Positions 45,376 through 54,785 are shown, counted from the stretch's first letter. The stretch is DNA of 64,000 bases from JAXHUM01 sp034189325 (GCA_034189325.1 JAXHUM010000015.1:30394-94393); one strand, 5' to 3'. The notes: generated by a model not told the origin, from the sequence alone. Program-made: numbers and translations.

Positions 45376-46689
45376 TCAAGTCCGCGACTTAAGAAACGCG
45401 TCTATGACGGACATAACATAATTGATCTGTTTTTCATCAATCCCGGGATAGGTTCCAAGGAAAAACGAATTACGCATGATTCGGTCGGTATTTGACAGGT
45501 CGCCGACTCTCCGATGAGCAATAGATAAATATGCAGGTTGCCTAAGTAGATTTCCACCAAATAGGTTCCTCGTTTCGACCAGATTCTTCTCGAGGTAACT
45601 TGTTAATTCTGTCCGTGAAAAGCCTGAATTCTCTCTAATGGTAACAGGAAAAGCAAACCATGCCGGATCCGAACCTTTTGTGGCCTCCGGGAGAATAAAA
45701 TAGTCGTCATACTCTCTGAAGCCTTTCATCCAAGTTTCAAAGTTCTTACGTCGAACCTGACAAAAATAGTCAAGTTTCCTAAGCTGCTCCAAGCCTATTG
45801 CAGCCTGCATATCTGTCATTTTGAGATTGTATCCGATGTGGGAATATACATATTTATGATCGAATCCTTCGGGCAATTGGCCCCGTTGTCCAACAAATCT
45901 AGAGCCGCATTGGTCACTCTTACCTGGCCCGCAATAGCAGTCCCGGCCCCAGTCCTTGAGAGAGCCGACAATACGGGCAAGAGTCGAATCAGAGGTTAGG
46001 ACGGCGCCTCCTTCACCAGTTGTGATATGGTGTGCAGGATAAAAGGAGCATGTGGAAAGATGCCCAAAAGACCCAACGTTTTTCCCATTATAAATAGAAC
46101 CGAGACTATCACAGTTGTCCTCAACCAAATAAAGGCACTGTTTGTTGACTATCTCCATAATTCCTTCAAGATCAAAAGGATTTCCTAAGGTATGAGACAT
46201 GAAAATCGCACGTGTTTTTGGGCTGACTGCCTGGGCGATTTCCTTAATCTTCGCATTGTACGAAGGAATGCTGACATCAACAAAAACAGGAACCAATCGA
46301 TTCTGAATAATGGGATTCAACGTAGTGGGAAAACCAGCTGCAACCGTTATAATTTCATCTCCGGGCTGTAGTCGCTTCTTTCCCAGCAGGGGGGATGTAA
46401 GGGCCGTGATAGCGAGTAGATTGGCAGAAGAACCCGAATTCACCAAGAAAGCATGCTTCATTCCTATCTTTTGGGAAAGCTCACGTTGAAACTTTTCTAC
46501 AAATCGACCCTCTGTGAGCCAGAAGTCCAGGCAGGCATCAATCGCCGCCTGAATTTCCTTTTCATCGAATACCCTTCCTGCATATTTCACATGTGTTTTG
46601 CCGGGGACAAACGCCTCTTTTCTATGTATGCTTCCCCATCCTTTTTCCACGAGTCCCAGGATTTCTTTTCTTAAACCGTCTTCCGTCAT
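45376..46689 (-). CDS. rfbH: CDP-4-keto-6-deoxyglucose 3-dehydrase
   Basis: 437 residues, DegT/DnrJ/EryC1 aminotransferase fold but with the PLP-lysine replaced by His in the motif FYPAHHITTGEGGAV, diagnostic of RfbH/DdhC (E1), which uses PMP and an iron-sulfur cluster to remove the C-3 hydroxyl. Cysteines in DCYCGPGKSDQCG fit the cluster-binding loop. Its reductase partner DdhD (E3) is not in the window. It lies 99 bp before rfbF and 694 bp after rfbG. Confidence 0.96.
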   Translation of the reverse strand: MTEDGLRKEILGLVEKGWGSIHRKEAFVPGKTHVKYAGRVFDEKEIQAAIDACLDFWLTEGRFVEKFQRELSQKIGMKHAFLVNSGSSANLLAITALTSPLLGKKRLQPGDEIITVAAGFPTTLNPIIQNRLVPVFVDVSIPSYNAKIKEIAQAVSPKTRAIFMSHTLGNPFDLEGIMEIVNKQCLYLVEDNCDSLGSIYNGKNVGSFGHLSTCSFYPAHHITTGEGGAVLTSDSTLARIVGSLKDWGRDCYCGPGKSDQCGSRFVGQRGQLPEGFDHKYVYSHIGYNLKMTDMQAAIGLEQLRKLDYFCQVRRKNFETWMKGFREYDDYFILPEATKGSDPAWFAFPVTIRENSGFSRTELTSYLEKNLVETRNLFGGNLLRQPAYLSIAHRRVGDLSNTDRIMRNSFFLGTYPGIDEKQINYVMSVIDAFLKSRT

Positions 46690-47383
46690 CCTATTTTTCT
46701 ACCAAATTGAGTGTTTCTCCGGAATCTAAGGGTAAGCTTTGGTGCCGAATTCGTAACGGACTTGTTGGGTTCATTAGGGCAGTTTTTGCTAATTGTGGGC
46801 CTAAAGAGCTTTTCAGGAACGAGTCGTGCAGACGATACACAAAAGACAGCTCCGCCTCCTCGATTACATACTCACTTAGGGATGAGCGATGTAAATTAAT
46901 TTCACTCGAACGATTTTTCTTCAACGATCTGCTAAGCGAGATATACAATCGGCAAGAACAGATCGCGTTTCATGATGAATTAAGGAATAATTCCACCCTC
47001 AAATTTAGCAATTATTGTGCCAGTGATTTGAGTTGTAATTAGCCTGTTATATCAAGGTTATAACAGGTTTGGGTGACCGGAATGGGTAGCCAAAATTTTG
47101 ACGCGAAACTGACAGTCCCGTAAAAGGTGCGGGCATAAAAATTTCACGGAATCAGTGTTTGAAGTTACTATTTGCCTGTCTGTGAATCTTAATCCATTGG
47201 AGGTTGATAATCGCCTTCAGAATATCAACCTAGCAGTGAAGGCAGGGTTAGTGGTTTGATTGAGCTTGAATTGAAGAGAGGCTGCCAGGGTACGGGTGAT
47301 AAAACAGGAGATAGGCCTACAGTATTCTTGGAGGGAAAAGTTGAACGTGTGGGATCCGGATACCGTGGCGGTCCCAAACAGGA
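46690..47383. other. 694-bp gap between rfbG and rfbH
   Basis: No gene recognised on either strand, although the flanking genes are normally adjacent. A perfect nine-bp inverted repeat (CCTGTTATA at 47043-47051, TATAACAGG at 47059-47067, seven-base loop) followed by TTT on the + strand may be a hairpin or operator. Open frames of 60-150 codons here overlap each other and show no family signature. Confidence 0.5.
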
Positions 47384-48568
47384 TTATGCCCTTTGTGTGA
47401 AAGCCGGTAGGAATTCCGTATCGTCCCCGGTATTCCTACAAATCCGCCGGGTAGCTTTGCAGGGGGAATGCTGGTGTCCATCCTGTCCCCTTTTCTTATG
47501 AAATTGAAATGATTCAATTTGACTTACACATAAATTAAAAGGGTCTTCACGACGGTACATTTTATACCATTCAACTGTTTTTTCGATTGTTTTCTCCATA
47601 TCCCAAACGGGAAACCATTTTAAATATGCTTTCGCCTTGGCACTATCGAGATTCAACAGATTAGTCTCATGAGGTTGTTTATTGTGTGGCGGGTTTTTCC
47701 ATTTACCATGTCCCCAGTGAATCACTATTTTTTCTACCAGTTCGCCAACTGTCATGAATGAATTATGATCAGGTCCGAAATTCCAGGCACCTGAATAATC
47801 TTGTGGATTCTTGTACATTCGAGATGCGAGAAGCAAATAACCGCTCAACGGTTCCAGCACGTGTTGCCAGGGGCGTATTGCCGTGGGATTGCGCACTTCA
47901 ATAGGATTGCCCCCTGACAGTGCCCTGATACAGTCTGGAACAATCCTGTCCTGTTGCCAGTCGCCGCCGCCGATAACATTTCCTGCCCTGACGGATGAGA
48001 GACATTTCCTGTGAGCCTCAAATTCATTTGAAGCAAAAAATGAATCTCGATAGGCACGCGTAATCAGTTCAGAGCATCCTTTACTTGAACTGTATGGATC
48101 ATGGCCGCCCATTGGATCGTTTTCACGATACCCCCAGATCCATTCCCGGTTTTCATAGCATTTGTCGCTTGTGACATTGATAATAACTTTAACGGAATCT
48201 TCTAAACGGCAGCATTCAAGGACATTTACAGTCCCTCCGATGTTGACATCGTAAGTTTCCTTAGGATGCGCGTAAGACTCCCGTACGATGGGTTGGGCTG
48301 CAAGGTGAAAAACGAATTCAGGCTGGTGTAAGGCAAAAACGCCTCTTAGTTTGTCAAAGTCTTTGATGTTGCCGGTAATATGGGTTATCTTATCGGCTAA
48401 ACCTGTCACAACAAAATTGTCTTTTTCCGTGTTCGGCTCCAGAGCATATCCCACAATTTCAGCACCCAGTTCCTTAAGCCATATGCAAAGCCACGAACCC
48501 TTAAAACCGGTATGTCCTGTTACTAAAACCCTTTTATCTTTAAACATATTACGCAAGCTTTTTTCCAT
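47384..48568 (-). CDS. rfbG: CDP-glucose 4,6-dehydratase with atypical C-terminal tail
   Basis: 394 residues. SDR dehydratase with the RfbG signature VLVTGHTGFKGSWLCIWL and downstream VTSDKCYENREW and YSSSKGCSELITRAY (active-site Tyr/Lys). It converts CDP-glucose to CDP-4-keto-6-deoxyglucose. The family usually ends near the motif EWYKMYRREDPFNLCVSQIE; the last 35 residues here, Arg/Cys/Thr-rich, are not typical and probably come from frameshift or fusion to non-coding DNA. The ATG at 48547 is a possible alternative start. Confidence 0.93.
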   Translation of the reverse strand: MEKSLRNMFKDKRVLVTGHTGFKGSWLCIWLKELGAEIVGYALEPNTEKDNFVVTGLADKITHITGNIKDFDKLRGVFALHQPEFVFHLAAQPIVRESYAHPKETYDVNIGGTVNVLECCRLEDSVKVIINVTSDKCYENREWIWGYRENDPMGGHDPYSSSKGCSELITRAYRDSFFASNEFEAHRKCLSSVRAGNVIGGGDWQQDRIVPDCIRALSGGNPIEVRNPTAIRPWQHVLEPLSGYLLLASRMYKNPQDYSGAWNFGPDHNSFMTVGELVEKIVIHWGHGKWKNPPHNKQPHETNLLNLDSAKAKAYLKWFPVWDMEKTIEKTVEWYKMYRREDPFNLCVSQIESFQFHKKRGQDGHQHSPCKATRRICRNTGDDTEFLPAFTQRA

Positions 48569-49002
48569 TTCCTTTTTTAAGCTTTGATAAACTTTCTGGT
48601 AGAAATTGTCCGAAACAAACAGGATAAATCTTAAAAACTAAAATACCCTGACATTGGAGGCTCTTTCATTTCAAGGTCTTCCTCTTTTCTGAAAAAGCAA
48701 GAAGTATACCAGCACAATCTTTCATTAAAATGTCAGTTTTTTAGGGGAGATAAACGTTTTTGAAAAGAATCGAGGCGCAAATGTCAACTATATGACGCAT
48801 GATGGTGGGGGAAAATGGGGAATATCCTGTTTGCTGTGTAATGCTGTCTGTACTGTTAATAGCTGATAACTATGCAGGTTGTTTAGGCGGTAGGCTAAAG
48901 GCTGTTAGGGTTTGCGCGTTGATCGAAGAAGGGTGCCCAATCCAAAAGCAAGATAAAGACCGGCATGCTAAAGTGGACCACAAGTCAAGGACAATTTCCC
49001 CC
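48569..49002. other. 434-bp gap with AGGC-repeat footprint
   Basis: No gene seen. At 48882-48910 lies TTTAGGCGGTAGGC then TAAAGGCTGTTAGGG, resembling the AGGCTG-type short repeats that flank the four-helix-bundle gene at 62.2 kb. The remainder is unremarkable. Confidence 0.45.
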
Positions 49003-49986
49003 TTATTTTTGTATGAAATTCCTAAAATAGGCTATGGTCTTTTCCAGACCCTCCTCCAGATCGACTTTGGGTGTCCAGTCAAGGTGCTTTTCGGCCATTG
49101 TGATGTCAGGTTTTCGCCTGAGGGGGTCATCTTGAGGCAAGGGCTTGTGTACGATTTGTGACTTGCTCTTGGTGATCCTGATAATGGACTGCGCAAGTTG
49201 AAGAACTGAGTATTCCTCAGGATTCCCTATATTGACCGGGCCCGTAAGGTCATCCGGTGTATTCATCAGTTTGATGATCCCGTCTATCAGGTCGTCGACA
49301 TAACAGAATGATCTCGACTGAGAGCCATCTCCAAACACGGTGATCGGCTCGTCCTTGAGGGCCTGGACAATAAAACTGGAAACCACCCTTCCGTCGTTTG
49401 GGTGCATGCGTGGGCCATAGGTGTTGAAAATGCGGGCCACCTTGATCCTCAGCCGATGTTGGCGATGGTAATCAAAGAAAAGTGTCTCAGCGCAACGCTT
49501 TCCCTCATCATAACAGGCGCGGAGCCCAATCGGATTGACATTCCCCCAATAGGACTCTTGCTGGGGATGTTGATGGGGATCTCCGTAGATCTCGCTGGTA
49601 GAGGCCTGTAATACCTTCGCCTTGACCCGCTTGGCCAGACCAAGCATATTTATGGCGCCGTGGACACTGGTTTTGGTGGTTTGCACCGGGTCAAACTGGT
49701 AATGAATTGGCGATGCGGGACAAGCAAGATTATAAATATCATCAACTTCCACGTAGAGAGGAAAAGTGACGTCATGACGGAGGAGTTCAAAATTTCTGTT
49801 GTGAAGTAGGTGTCGAATATTCTGTTTGTTGCCGGTGAAGAAATTGTCCAAGCACAACAGGTCATAGCCCTCCTCAAGCAACCGATCACAGAGATGTGAG
49901 CCCAGGAATCCTGCTCCTCCGGTTACCAGTATACGTTTTTGATTGTGATATGTCCTGTGAGTCGCCGATGTTTGAGAATGGTCCAT
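49003..49986 (-). CDS. UDP-glucuronate decarboxylase-like SDR
   Basis: 327 residues from the ATG at 49986 (GGGAGG three bases upstream); a GTG at 50022 lacks such a site. Extended SDR with ILVTGGAGFLGSHLCDRLL, DNFFTGNKQNI, YNLACPASPIHYQ, active-site YDEGKR and RIFNTYGPRM. This set is characteristic of UXS, which converts UDP-glucuronate to UDP-xylose. A dTDP-glucose 4,6-dehydratase would have a different active-site triad. It opens the rfb side of the sugar island. Confidence 0.92.
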   Translation of the reverse strand: MDHSQTSATHRTYHNQKRILVTGGAGFLGSHLCDRLLEEGYDLLCLDNFFTGNKQNIRHLLHNRNFELLRHDVTFPLYVEVDDIYNLACPASPIHYQFDPVQTTKTSVHGAINMLGLAKRVKAKVLQASTSEIYGDPHQHPQQESYWGNVNPIGLRACYDEGKRCAETLFFDYHRQHRLRIKVARIFNTYGPRMHPNDGRVVSSFIVQALKDEPITVFGDGSQSRSFCYVDDLIDGIIKLMNTPDDLTGPVNIGNPEEYSVLQLAQSIIRITKSKSQIVHKPLPQDDPLRRKPDITMAEKHLDWTPKVDLEEGLEKTIAYFRNFIQK

Positions 49987-50297
49987 AGTCCTCCCTGCCG
50001 TGTTGAAATCCCCCTCTCTCACTTGTGATTACTTCAGGCACTCTGTAACACTATATAATAGATATATGCCAGCATTTTCTTGTCGATCATAAAGAAGCAC
50101 GCAGAAAAATACTCCTTCCACTACGTCTGGAATTCATAATTCGCGGGGCTCGAGTTCTTGAGAAGTACTCTCTTTTAACATGAATGGGAGACACAGGTCC
50201 CTTTTCTTTCGTGCTGATTCAGTACAGGCAATAAGGAACAGACGATTATCCGGGTGACCTATTTCACAGATGAAAAGGTGTGTTCGAGGACGTCCCC
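49987..50297. other. 311-bp intergenic stretch
   Basis: Separates the UXS-like gene from the downstream end of the MEDS kinase gene, both on the - strand. No gene, repeat or strong promoter recognised. Confidence 0.5.
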
Positions 50298-51749
50298 TCA
50301 AACGGCCGCATTTTTGAGGATTCTTTCGGTAGGATCAGGGATCATATCGTCATGGTCCATGAAAGGGGTCAACTCCGCGTGTCTGAGAAAACTCATGTCG
50401 GATTGCCCCTGTCTTGGAGCCTCTTTTTCAAAGGCAGGTAAGTAAATCTTAAAGACGGTTCCCTCTCCAGTGGTCGAATCAACATCCACGTAGCCGTTCT
50501 GGGCCTTTATGATGCCATAGACAGAAGCCAGTCCGAGTCCCATGTTTTTATTGCTGTCTTTTGTTGTGAAGAAGGGTTCAAAGATCTGATTGATCGTATC
50601 CTGATTCATTCCCATGCCGGTATCTCTGACACTCAGAAGCACATAATCCCCCGGTCTTGGCTTGTAAGGTTTACCCTTCATGTCTTCATGTGTCAAATTG
50701 GAGGTCTCCAAAAAGAAGTCCCCGCCGTTCGGCATGGCGTCTACTGAGTTGACGTACAGGTTCAGAAGAATTTGTTCAATTTGCCTTGTGTCAGCCGTTA
50801 TGAGTGACAAATCATCAGAAAGATTGAGGTGGATACGGATTTCGCCTTTCGCCTGATCAAAACCTGAAAAGGCCTCCTCCACCAGGTCATTCAAGCTAAT
50901 TCGTTTCAATTCATAGCCGCCCTCTCCAGCATATCCGAGGAGTTGATTCGTCAGTATAGCCTCCTTCTGGACCAATTTCTCAATAGTCCGTAGTCTCTCG
51001 TAATTCGGATGAGAAGACTCGGTATCAAAGAGCATCAGGGAGGCATTCCCCTGTATACCCATGTTCAGGTTGTTAAAATTATGGGCTATACCACCGGCCA
51101 AGGTGGAAAGGGCCTGATCCGCGCGTTTGTGCTGGACCAAACTGTCGAGTAAACAACGCAATTTGGCGGCGGCAATATCATCATCGCGTATTTCAGAGGG
51201 TTGTACATAGTGAGGGTTGTCATAGATCTCCGTCCCGACAACACACAGAGGATGTGCGAACAGGATGTCCATGAGAATCTCCGATTTGAAGCGGCGCATA
51301 TCATATTCACATACGATGAGGCATTTTTGTTCCGACAAAAAATCATTCAGCTTTGATTCATATTCGATAAGATGCTCTAATGCCTGAGAGTCTTCCCGGA
51401 TCCAATGCATTTTTTCGATTACCCTAAGACACCTGTATCCCTCCAACAGGGCTTTATCCGCTTCCTCGCTCAAAAGTTCTATGATGTTTTGAGGGTCAAA
51501 ATGTGCCCTGCGAATGAAAATCTCGTCAGCGCCGTAAAACCTCAGCTGCCCCCCTTCGATACTGGGAGTGACAGTAAATTCATCATGATAGTCATTGTGG
51601 GGGGTGGTATTATTTGGATAATCGTCTCCTATGGCGATTACTTTCTCACCCTGTTTTAGACCCTGTTGTATGAAATAGTTCTCTAGTGTTCGATATTCTT
51701 CATCTGTGCTGTACAACCAACTTAAGTGATCTCCAGGCTCAAGCTTCAT
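50298..51749 (-). CDS. MEDS-domain sensor histidine kinase
   Basis: 483 residues from the ATG at 51749 (GGGAG seven bases upstream), so the protein starts directly with the MEDS domain; a longer frame to 51842 has no such site. MEDS (about 5-170) contains HLSWLYSTDEEYRTL and CEYDMRRF, as in DcmR-type and methanogen sensors. HisKA has phospho-His in GGIAHNFNN and HATPase has NSVDAMPNGG, DTGMGM and MGLGLASVYG. No receiver. A sigma-54-like promoter lies about 140 bases upstream. Ligand unknown. Confidence 0.9.
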   Translation of the reverse strand: MKLEPGDHLSWLYSTDEEYRTLENYFIQQGLKQGEKVIAIGDDYPNNTTPHNDYHDEFTVTPSIEGGQLRFYGADEIFIRRAHFDPQNIIELLSEEADKALLEGYRCLRVIEKMHWIREDSQALEHLIEYESKLNDFLSEQKCLIVCEYDMRRFKSEILMDILFAHPLCVVGTEIYDNPHYVQPSEIRDDDIAAAKLRCLLDSLVQHKRADQALSTLAGGIAHNFNNLNMGIQGNASLMLFDTESSHPNYERLRTIEKLVQKEAILTNQLLGYAGEGGYELKRISLNDLVEEAFSGFDQAKGEIRIHLNLSDDLSLITADTRQIEQILLNLYVNSVDAMPNGGDFFLETSNLTHEDMKGKPYKPRPGDYVLLSVRDTGMGMNQDTINQIFEPFFTTKDSNKNMGLGLASVYGIIKAQNGYVDVDSTTGEGTVFKIYLPAFEKEAPRQGQSDMSFLRHAELTPFMDHDDMIPDPTERILKNAAV

Positions 51750-52458
51750 CCGTAAACTCCCTTTGCCGATTGTCGCTTCAAGGAATGGCCTTTCAAAAGC
51801 CTTTTTCTGCGCATATGAGAACATTTTTGGTCTCCATGACATCTGCTTCGATCTGGGAACGCTGCTTTACAACCCCTACAACCTAAAGCAGAAAAGATGC
51901 CAAGATGCGAAAAAGACTTAGATTGATAGGAAAAATAGCTAGTTAGATGTGGATGCAGAAGGAGGGGAAACCCCAAAAATATTGGATTCTAAGTGGAAAT
52001 ATGACGAAACGTCAAACTTTTGACAGATCCATAAGCATATCTGATTGCAAAAAAATATGAAGAGGGAGAGAGTGACGGTCTTAATGGTCTATCGGTATTC
52101 ATTGATTTGAATAGGAAGTGTTTTCTATCCATCCAGGTGCAAGGCCAACCACTTGATGATCTGCTTTGCCATGAACTCGGAATGAGTCGTGGGTATAGAC
52201 CATGGAGCCATGTGATATGGTCAAGATCCTTCTATTTCCTTTGAAGTGCTGTCAAAAACTGTGCCCCACAGTGAATCGACTCTGTGCCTTTATCTGTCAA
52301 AAGAGCCTTAAGAAGACTTTCCTTCATAGCACGGCCCTGGGGTCCCGTGGCCCTATGTGCTGTGCCCTGTTTTTTTCTGTTAACCTCGTCCGGAACGATC
52401 TGAGGCATCACCGGCGTTATTAACGACGCCCTGTGACTTCAATGTGTTATTTATTTTC
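51750..52458. other. 709-bp gap with sigma-54-like promoter
   Basis: No gene seen. It holds the promoter at 51887-51902 for the MEDS kinase. A short - strand frame near 52.1-52.2 kb resembles the end of a protein but is too short to assign. An imperfect hairpin near 52.41 kb may end transcription of the STAS gene. Confidence 0.5.
51887..51902 (-). promoter_or_regulatory. Sigma-54-like promoter for the MEDS kinase
   Basis: The - strand reads TGGCATCTTTTCTGCT: TGGCA, ten bases between GG and GC, and TGC at -12. One mismatch in the TTGC box and two in the spacer-proximal part. Predicted start near 51875. Confidence 0.55.
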
Positions 52459-52689
52459 TTAAGCAGCGTTGAGGGCCTGTTCCCAGGTAGACCATTCCGC
52501 TTCCAGCAAACCAAACGGATCGATATGTTCAAGCCTCTTGGTGTTTATGAATACCTTGGATATCCCACATCGATTCTCTTCAAGGGTCTCAAGCACTTTT
52601 AATGCCGCGCCCTTATCAAAGTCACCACTCAATTTAAGAAGAAGACTGTCATTTCTTTTGGTTACGGAAATCTTGAAGTTCTCGGTCAT
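52459..52689 (-). CDS. Stand-alone STAS domain protein
   Basis: 76 residues, a compact STAS fold: LLLKLSGDFDKGAALKVLETL and VFINTKRLEHIDPFGLLEAE. It has a good ribosome-binding site (GGGGAG seven bases upstream) and a sigma-54-like promoter in front, so it is a real gene. The Ser/Thr usually phosphorylated in SpoIIAA-type proteins is replaced by Asp/Pro in HIDPFG, so switching by phosphorylation is uncertain. Possible partner of the receiver-STAS pathway. Confidence 0.78.
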   Translation of the reverse strand: MTENFKISVTKRNDSLLLKLSGDFDKGAALKVLETLEENRCGISKVFINTKRLEHIDPFGLLEAEWSTWEQALNAA

Positions 52690-52744
52690 GGTATATCTCC
52701 CCTCTGATTATTTATTTAATCTTTATGTCTTGGGTTTCGGGTGT

Positions 52745-52760
52745 TGCGAGAACCTTGCCA
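52745..52760 (-). promoter_or_regulatory. Sigma-54-type promoter of the STAS gene
   Basis: On the - strand TGGCAAGGTTCTCGCA, with GG and GC ten bases apart, matches the RpoN consensus at all but two fixed positions. Start expected near 52734, about 45 bases before the ATG at 52689. Confidence 0.65.
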
Positions 52761-52762
52761 TA

Positions 52763-52776
52763 AACGCAATTGCGTT
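52763..52776. promoter_or_regulatory. 14-bp perfect palindrome AACGCAATTGCGTT
   Basis: Two bases upstream of the sigma-54-like promoter. A perfect dyad of this size next to -24/-12 elements may bind a regulator, although enhancer sites usually lie farther upstream. Confidence 0.45.
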
Positions 52777-53027
52777 AAAAAGGTATATATTACAAATAGA
52801 TAGGAAGGATGGCTGGAAATTGAGAAAATCACTTGTCGCCAAAAATTGTATTGATTAATCAAAATTTGTCTCAACGGATGGATCTGGTTTGACTCGTAAT
52901 GACTCGGAAGAGATCTCCATATCCATGTCCATATGAATTTGAAGATATAAAAGAATCACCGGCCAAAAAGTGGCTGGAAGATCAAGGTGAGAGGTTTTTT
53001 TGTACTGGAATGGAGAATATAATTGGA

Positions 53028-53283
53028 CCTAAATTCTGCAATTGTCGCATTTGCCGGATATGCAAGATGGCAGGCGCGCAGCTTTGGTATACTACCGCAA
53101 GTGCCTGCCGGCGCAGTAGATTCGGTGAATGCGGCAATCCCGAAGGGTGGAAAATCATGAAAAATCAGATCAACTTTTTGATCAGCAATATAGTGCGGTA
53201 TCAATGGTTTGGCTGCATGGTCTATTTCTTTGAAATCATTATTTAAACTCATCTTTGTCATGATTTTACATGCAGATTTTAGG
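53028..53283. mobile_element. Short inverted-repeat element (MITE-like), copy A
   Basis: 256 bp beginning CCTAAATTCTGCA and ending TGCAGATTTTAGG, 12 of 13 matching as inverted terminal repeats. It is bounded by the five-base direct repeat TTGGA (53023-53027 and 53284-53288), a target-site duplication. No transposase inside; a 119-codon - strand frame crosses it but is not recognisable. Homologous to copy B at 55010-55169. Confidence 0.88.
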
Positions 53284-53996
53284 TTGGAATCAAAACAGAC
53301 CCACCGCCACTGCACAACGAACGAGTCTCTTTCACGTCAAAGAGTGGTCTCTTTTAGGAGGCGTAAGGTGGGAAGTGTGGGATTTTGCCGGAAGGGTTTG
53401 GCTATATGAAAGGAGGTGTGGGTAGGCTTTGTTCTTCTACCCCCTTCTTAGCTCCTCATGGATGCCCGAATTTCTTCTTACAAGACAATGAAAGTGAATC
53501 GCCAATTTGAGAAGCCAGCTTATCCAGAAAAAAAACAGGATCTCGTAGTACTTACAAATGGAGTGAGACAAGCCTCTGCTGAGGCCTCTATCTAGAAAAC
53601 GGCAATAAATATGAAGTGGATTAAGAAAATGCTGGATGCTCAGAAATCGATTGATCATGATACTACCCTAAATTCTTTGCGTTCAGGCCAATATGGGCTT
53701 TTGGCTCTCCGAAGCGGGAGATTGTAAGGTTCGGCGATATTATTTGCTGGATCCGCATGTTGAGCATTCTCGTTTCCAAAGGATCATCCACATACCTAAT
53801 GAAGGACCTCTGATACTGAGATAATCTTAAGCGAATAGTATGCCATTCATCGATAATGACAAAAATGCTGATATCCACGAGGCTTAAGTGATTTTCAAAA
53901 GGAAGCCCAAACTAAGATCTGCCAAAAATTGTTAGGAATCGTCAAAAAAGATGCCCTTTTTCACATAAGAAGGAGGGTGGAACGAGGGCTTTTCGG

Positions 53997-54785
53997 CTAG
54001 GCCGTGTCACTTCCCTTCAGTAGTTGCTTTTTGTACTCGTGATAATACAGTAAAACCTTGTCAATATAGCTTTGTGTAGCCTTGAATGGGGGAATTCCTC
54101 TGTAGTGCCTGACTTTTCTGCTTCCCGCATTGTAAGCTGCGAGCGCCAATGTAACATCTCCTTTAAATCTGTCAAGGAGTATCTTGAAATATTTTACACC
54201 TCCGTTGATATTTTTTTCAGGATCAAAACTATCGTCCACACCCAGCGCCCTAGCGGTCTTCGGCATGAGCTGCATTAATCCCCTGGCCCCTTTCCTGGAG
54301 ACCGCCTGAGGATTATATGAAGACTCCGCTTTGATAATGGCCATAACAAGAAAACAGTCGACATCGTAACGGCGTGACGCCTGAATTATGTATTCTCTGT
54401 ACGGTTGACCTGCTTTTTCAAGGCTCGTCCAAAGTAAATCCTTCTGTTTTTCAGTTCCCAGAGAATCGGATGCCAACGATTCACTTTCTTCCTTCCCTCC
54501 AGTTCCTTGATTTTCCACCTTAGTGTCATCAATCTCAAACGGATTGCTCGAAAGAATCTCACTTTCGAGAGGTCCCTTAATCGACTCTAGGCTTGGGATC
54601 AGCGATTCTCCCCAAAAGGACATGCCCGTTGTTCTTGTGTCCCGTTCTTCCCCTTCAATGGCGGTATGGGTGTATCCCTGGTGCTCATTAAGAAATGGTG
54701 CCAATACTATTAGGACGGCCGTCACAACGAGTATCCAATTGGCCATGATTGCCGGCGAAAGCTTATAGATTTTGTCCTTATTCAT
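53997..54785 (-). CDS. Lytic transglycosylase, SLT family
   Basis: 262 residues. An N-terminal transmembrane helix at about 13-34 (MANWILVVTAVLIVLAPFL) leads to a Ser/Glu-rich linker and a C-terminal SLT domain: IIKAESSYNPQAVSRKGARG with catalytic Glu, LMQLMPKTARALGV, NINGGVKYFKILL and ALAAYNAGSRKVRHY. It cleaves peptidoglycan by making 1,6-anhydro ends in the periplasm. No signal peptidase site is obvious, so it is likely membrane-anchored. Stands alone; may open the wall for flagella, polysaccharide export or be housekeeping. Confidence 0.93.
   Translation of the reverse strand: MNKDKIYKLSPAIMANWILVVTAVLIVLAPFLNEHQGYTHTAIEGEERDTRTTGMSFWGESLIPSLESIKGPLESEILSSNPFEIDDTKVENQGTGGKEESESLASDSLGTEKQKDLLWTSLEKAGQPYREYIIQASRRYDVDCFLVMAIIKAESSYNPQAVSRKGARGLMQLMPKTARALGVDDSFDPEKNINGGVKYFKILLDRFKGDVTLALAAYNAGSRKVRHYRGIPPFKATQSYIDKVLLYYHEYKKQLLKGSDTA

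Larger units (their letters stand above)
52690..53996. other. 1.3-kb intergenic region with inverted-repeat element
   Basis: No confident gene. It contains the sigma-54-like promoter and palindrome at 52745-52776 and a 256-bp mobile-type repeat (53028-53283). From 53289 to 53996 there are only short frames; one on the - strand near 53663-53878 lacks a ribosome-binding site and is not recognised. Confidence 0.55.

Noticed and set aside
46593..47042. 149-codon + strand frame in the rfbG-rfbH gap
   Set aside because: It begins inside rfbH on the other strand and has a composition unlike the known genes; no signature seen.
47256..47501. 81-codon + strand frame opposite the rfbG tail
   Set aside because: No ribosome-binding site or known family; it mostly mirrors the unusual rfbG tail.
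48882..48895. GGCGGTAG core resembling the RfaH ops element
   Set aside because: It lies in an AGGC repeat patch and on the + strand, upstream of genes that run the other way; the export operon with the NusG-like gene starts much later.
52899..53246. 115-codon + strand open frame
   Set aside because: It runs through the repeat element, has no ribosome-binding site and shows no family match; the inverted-repeat structure explains the DNA better.
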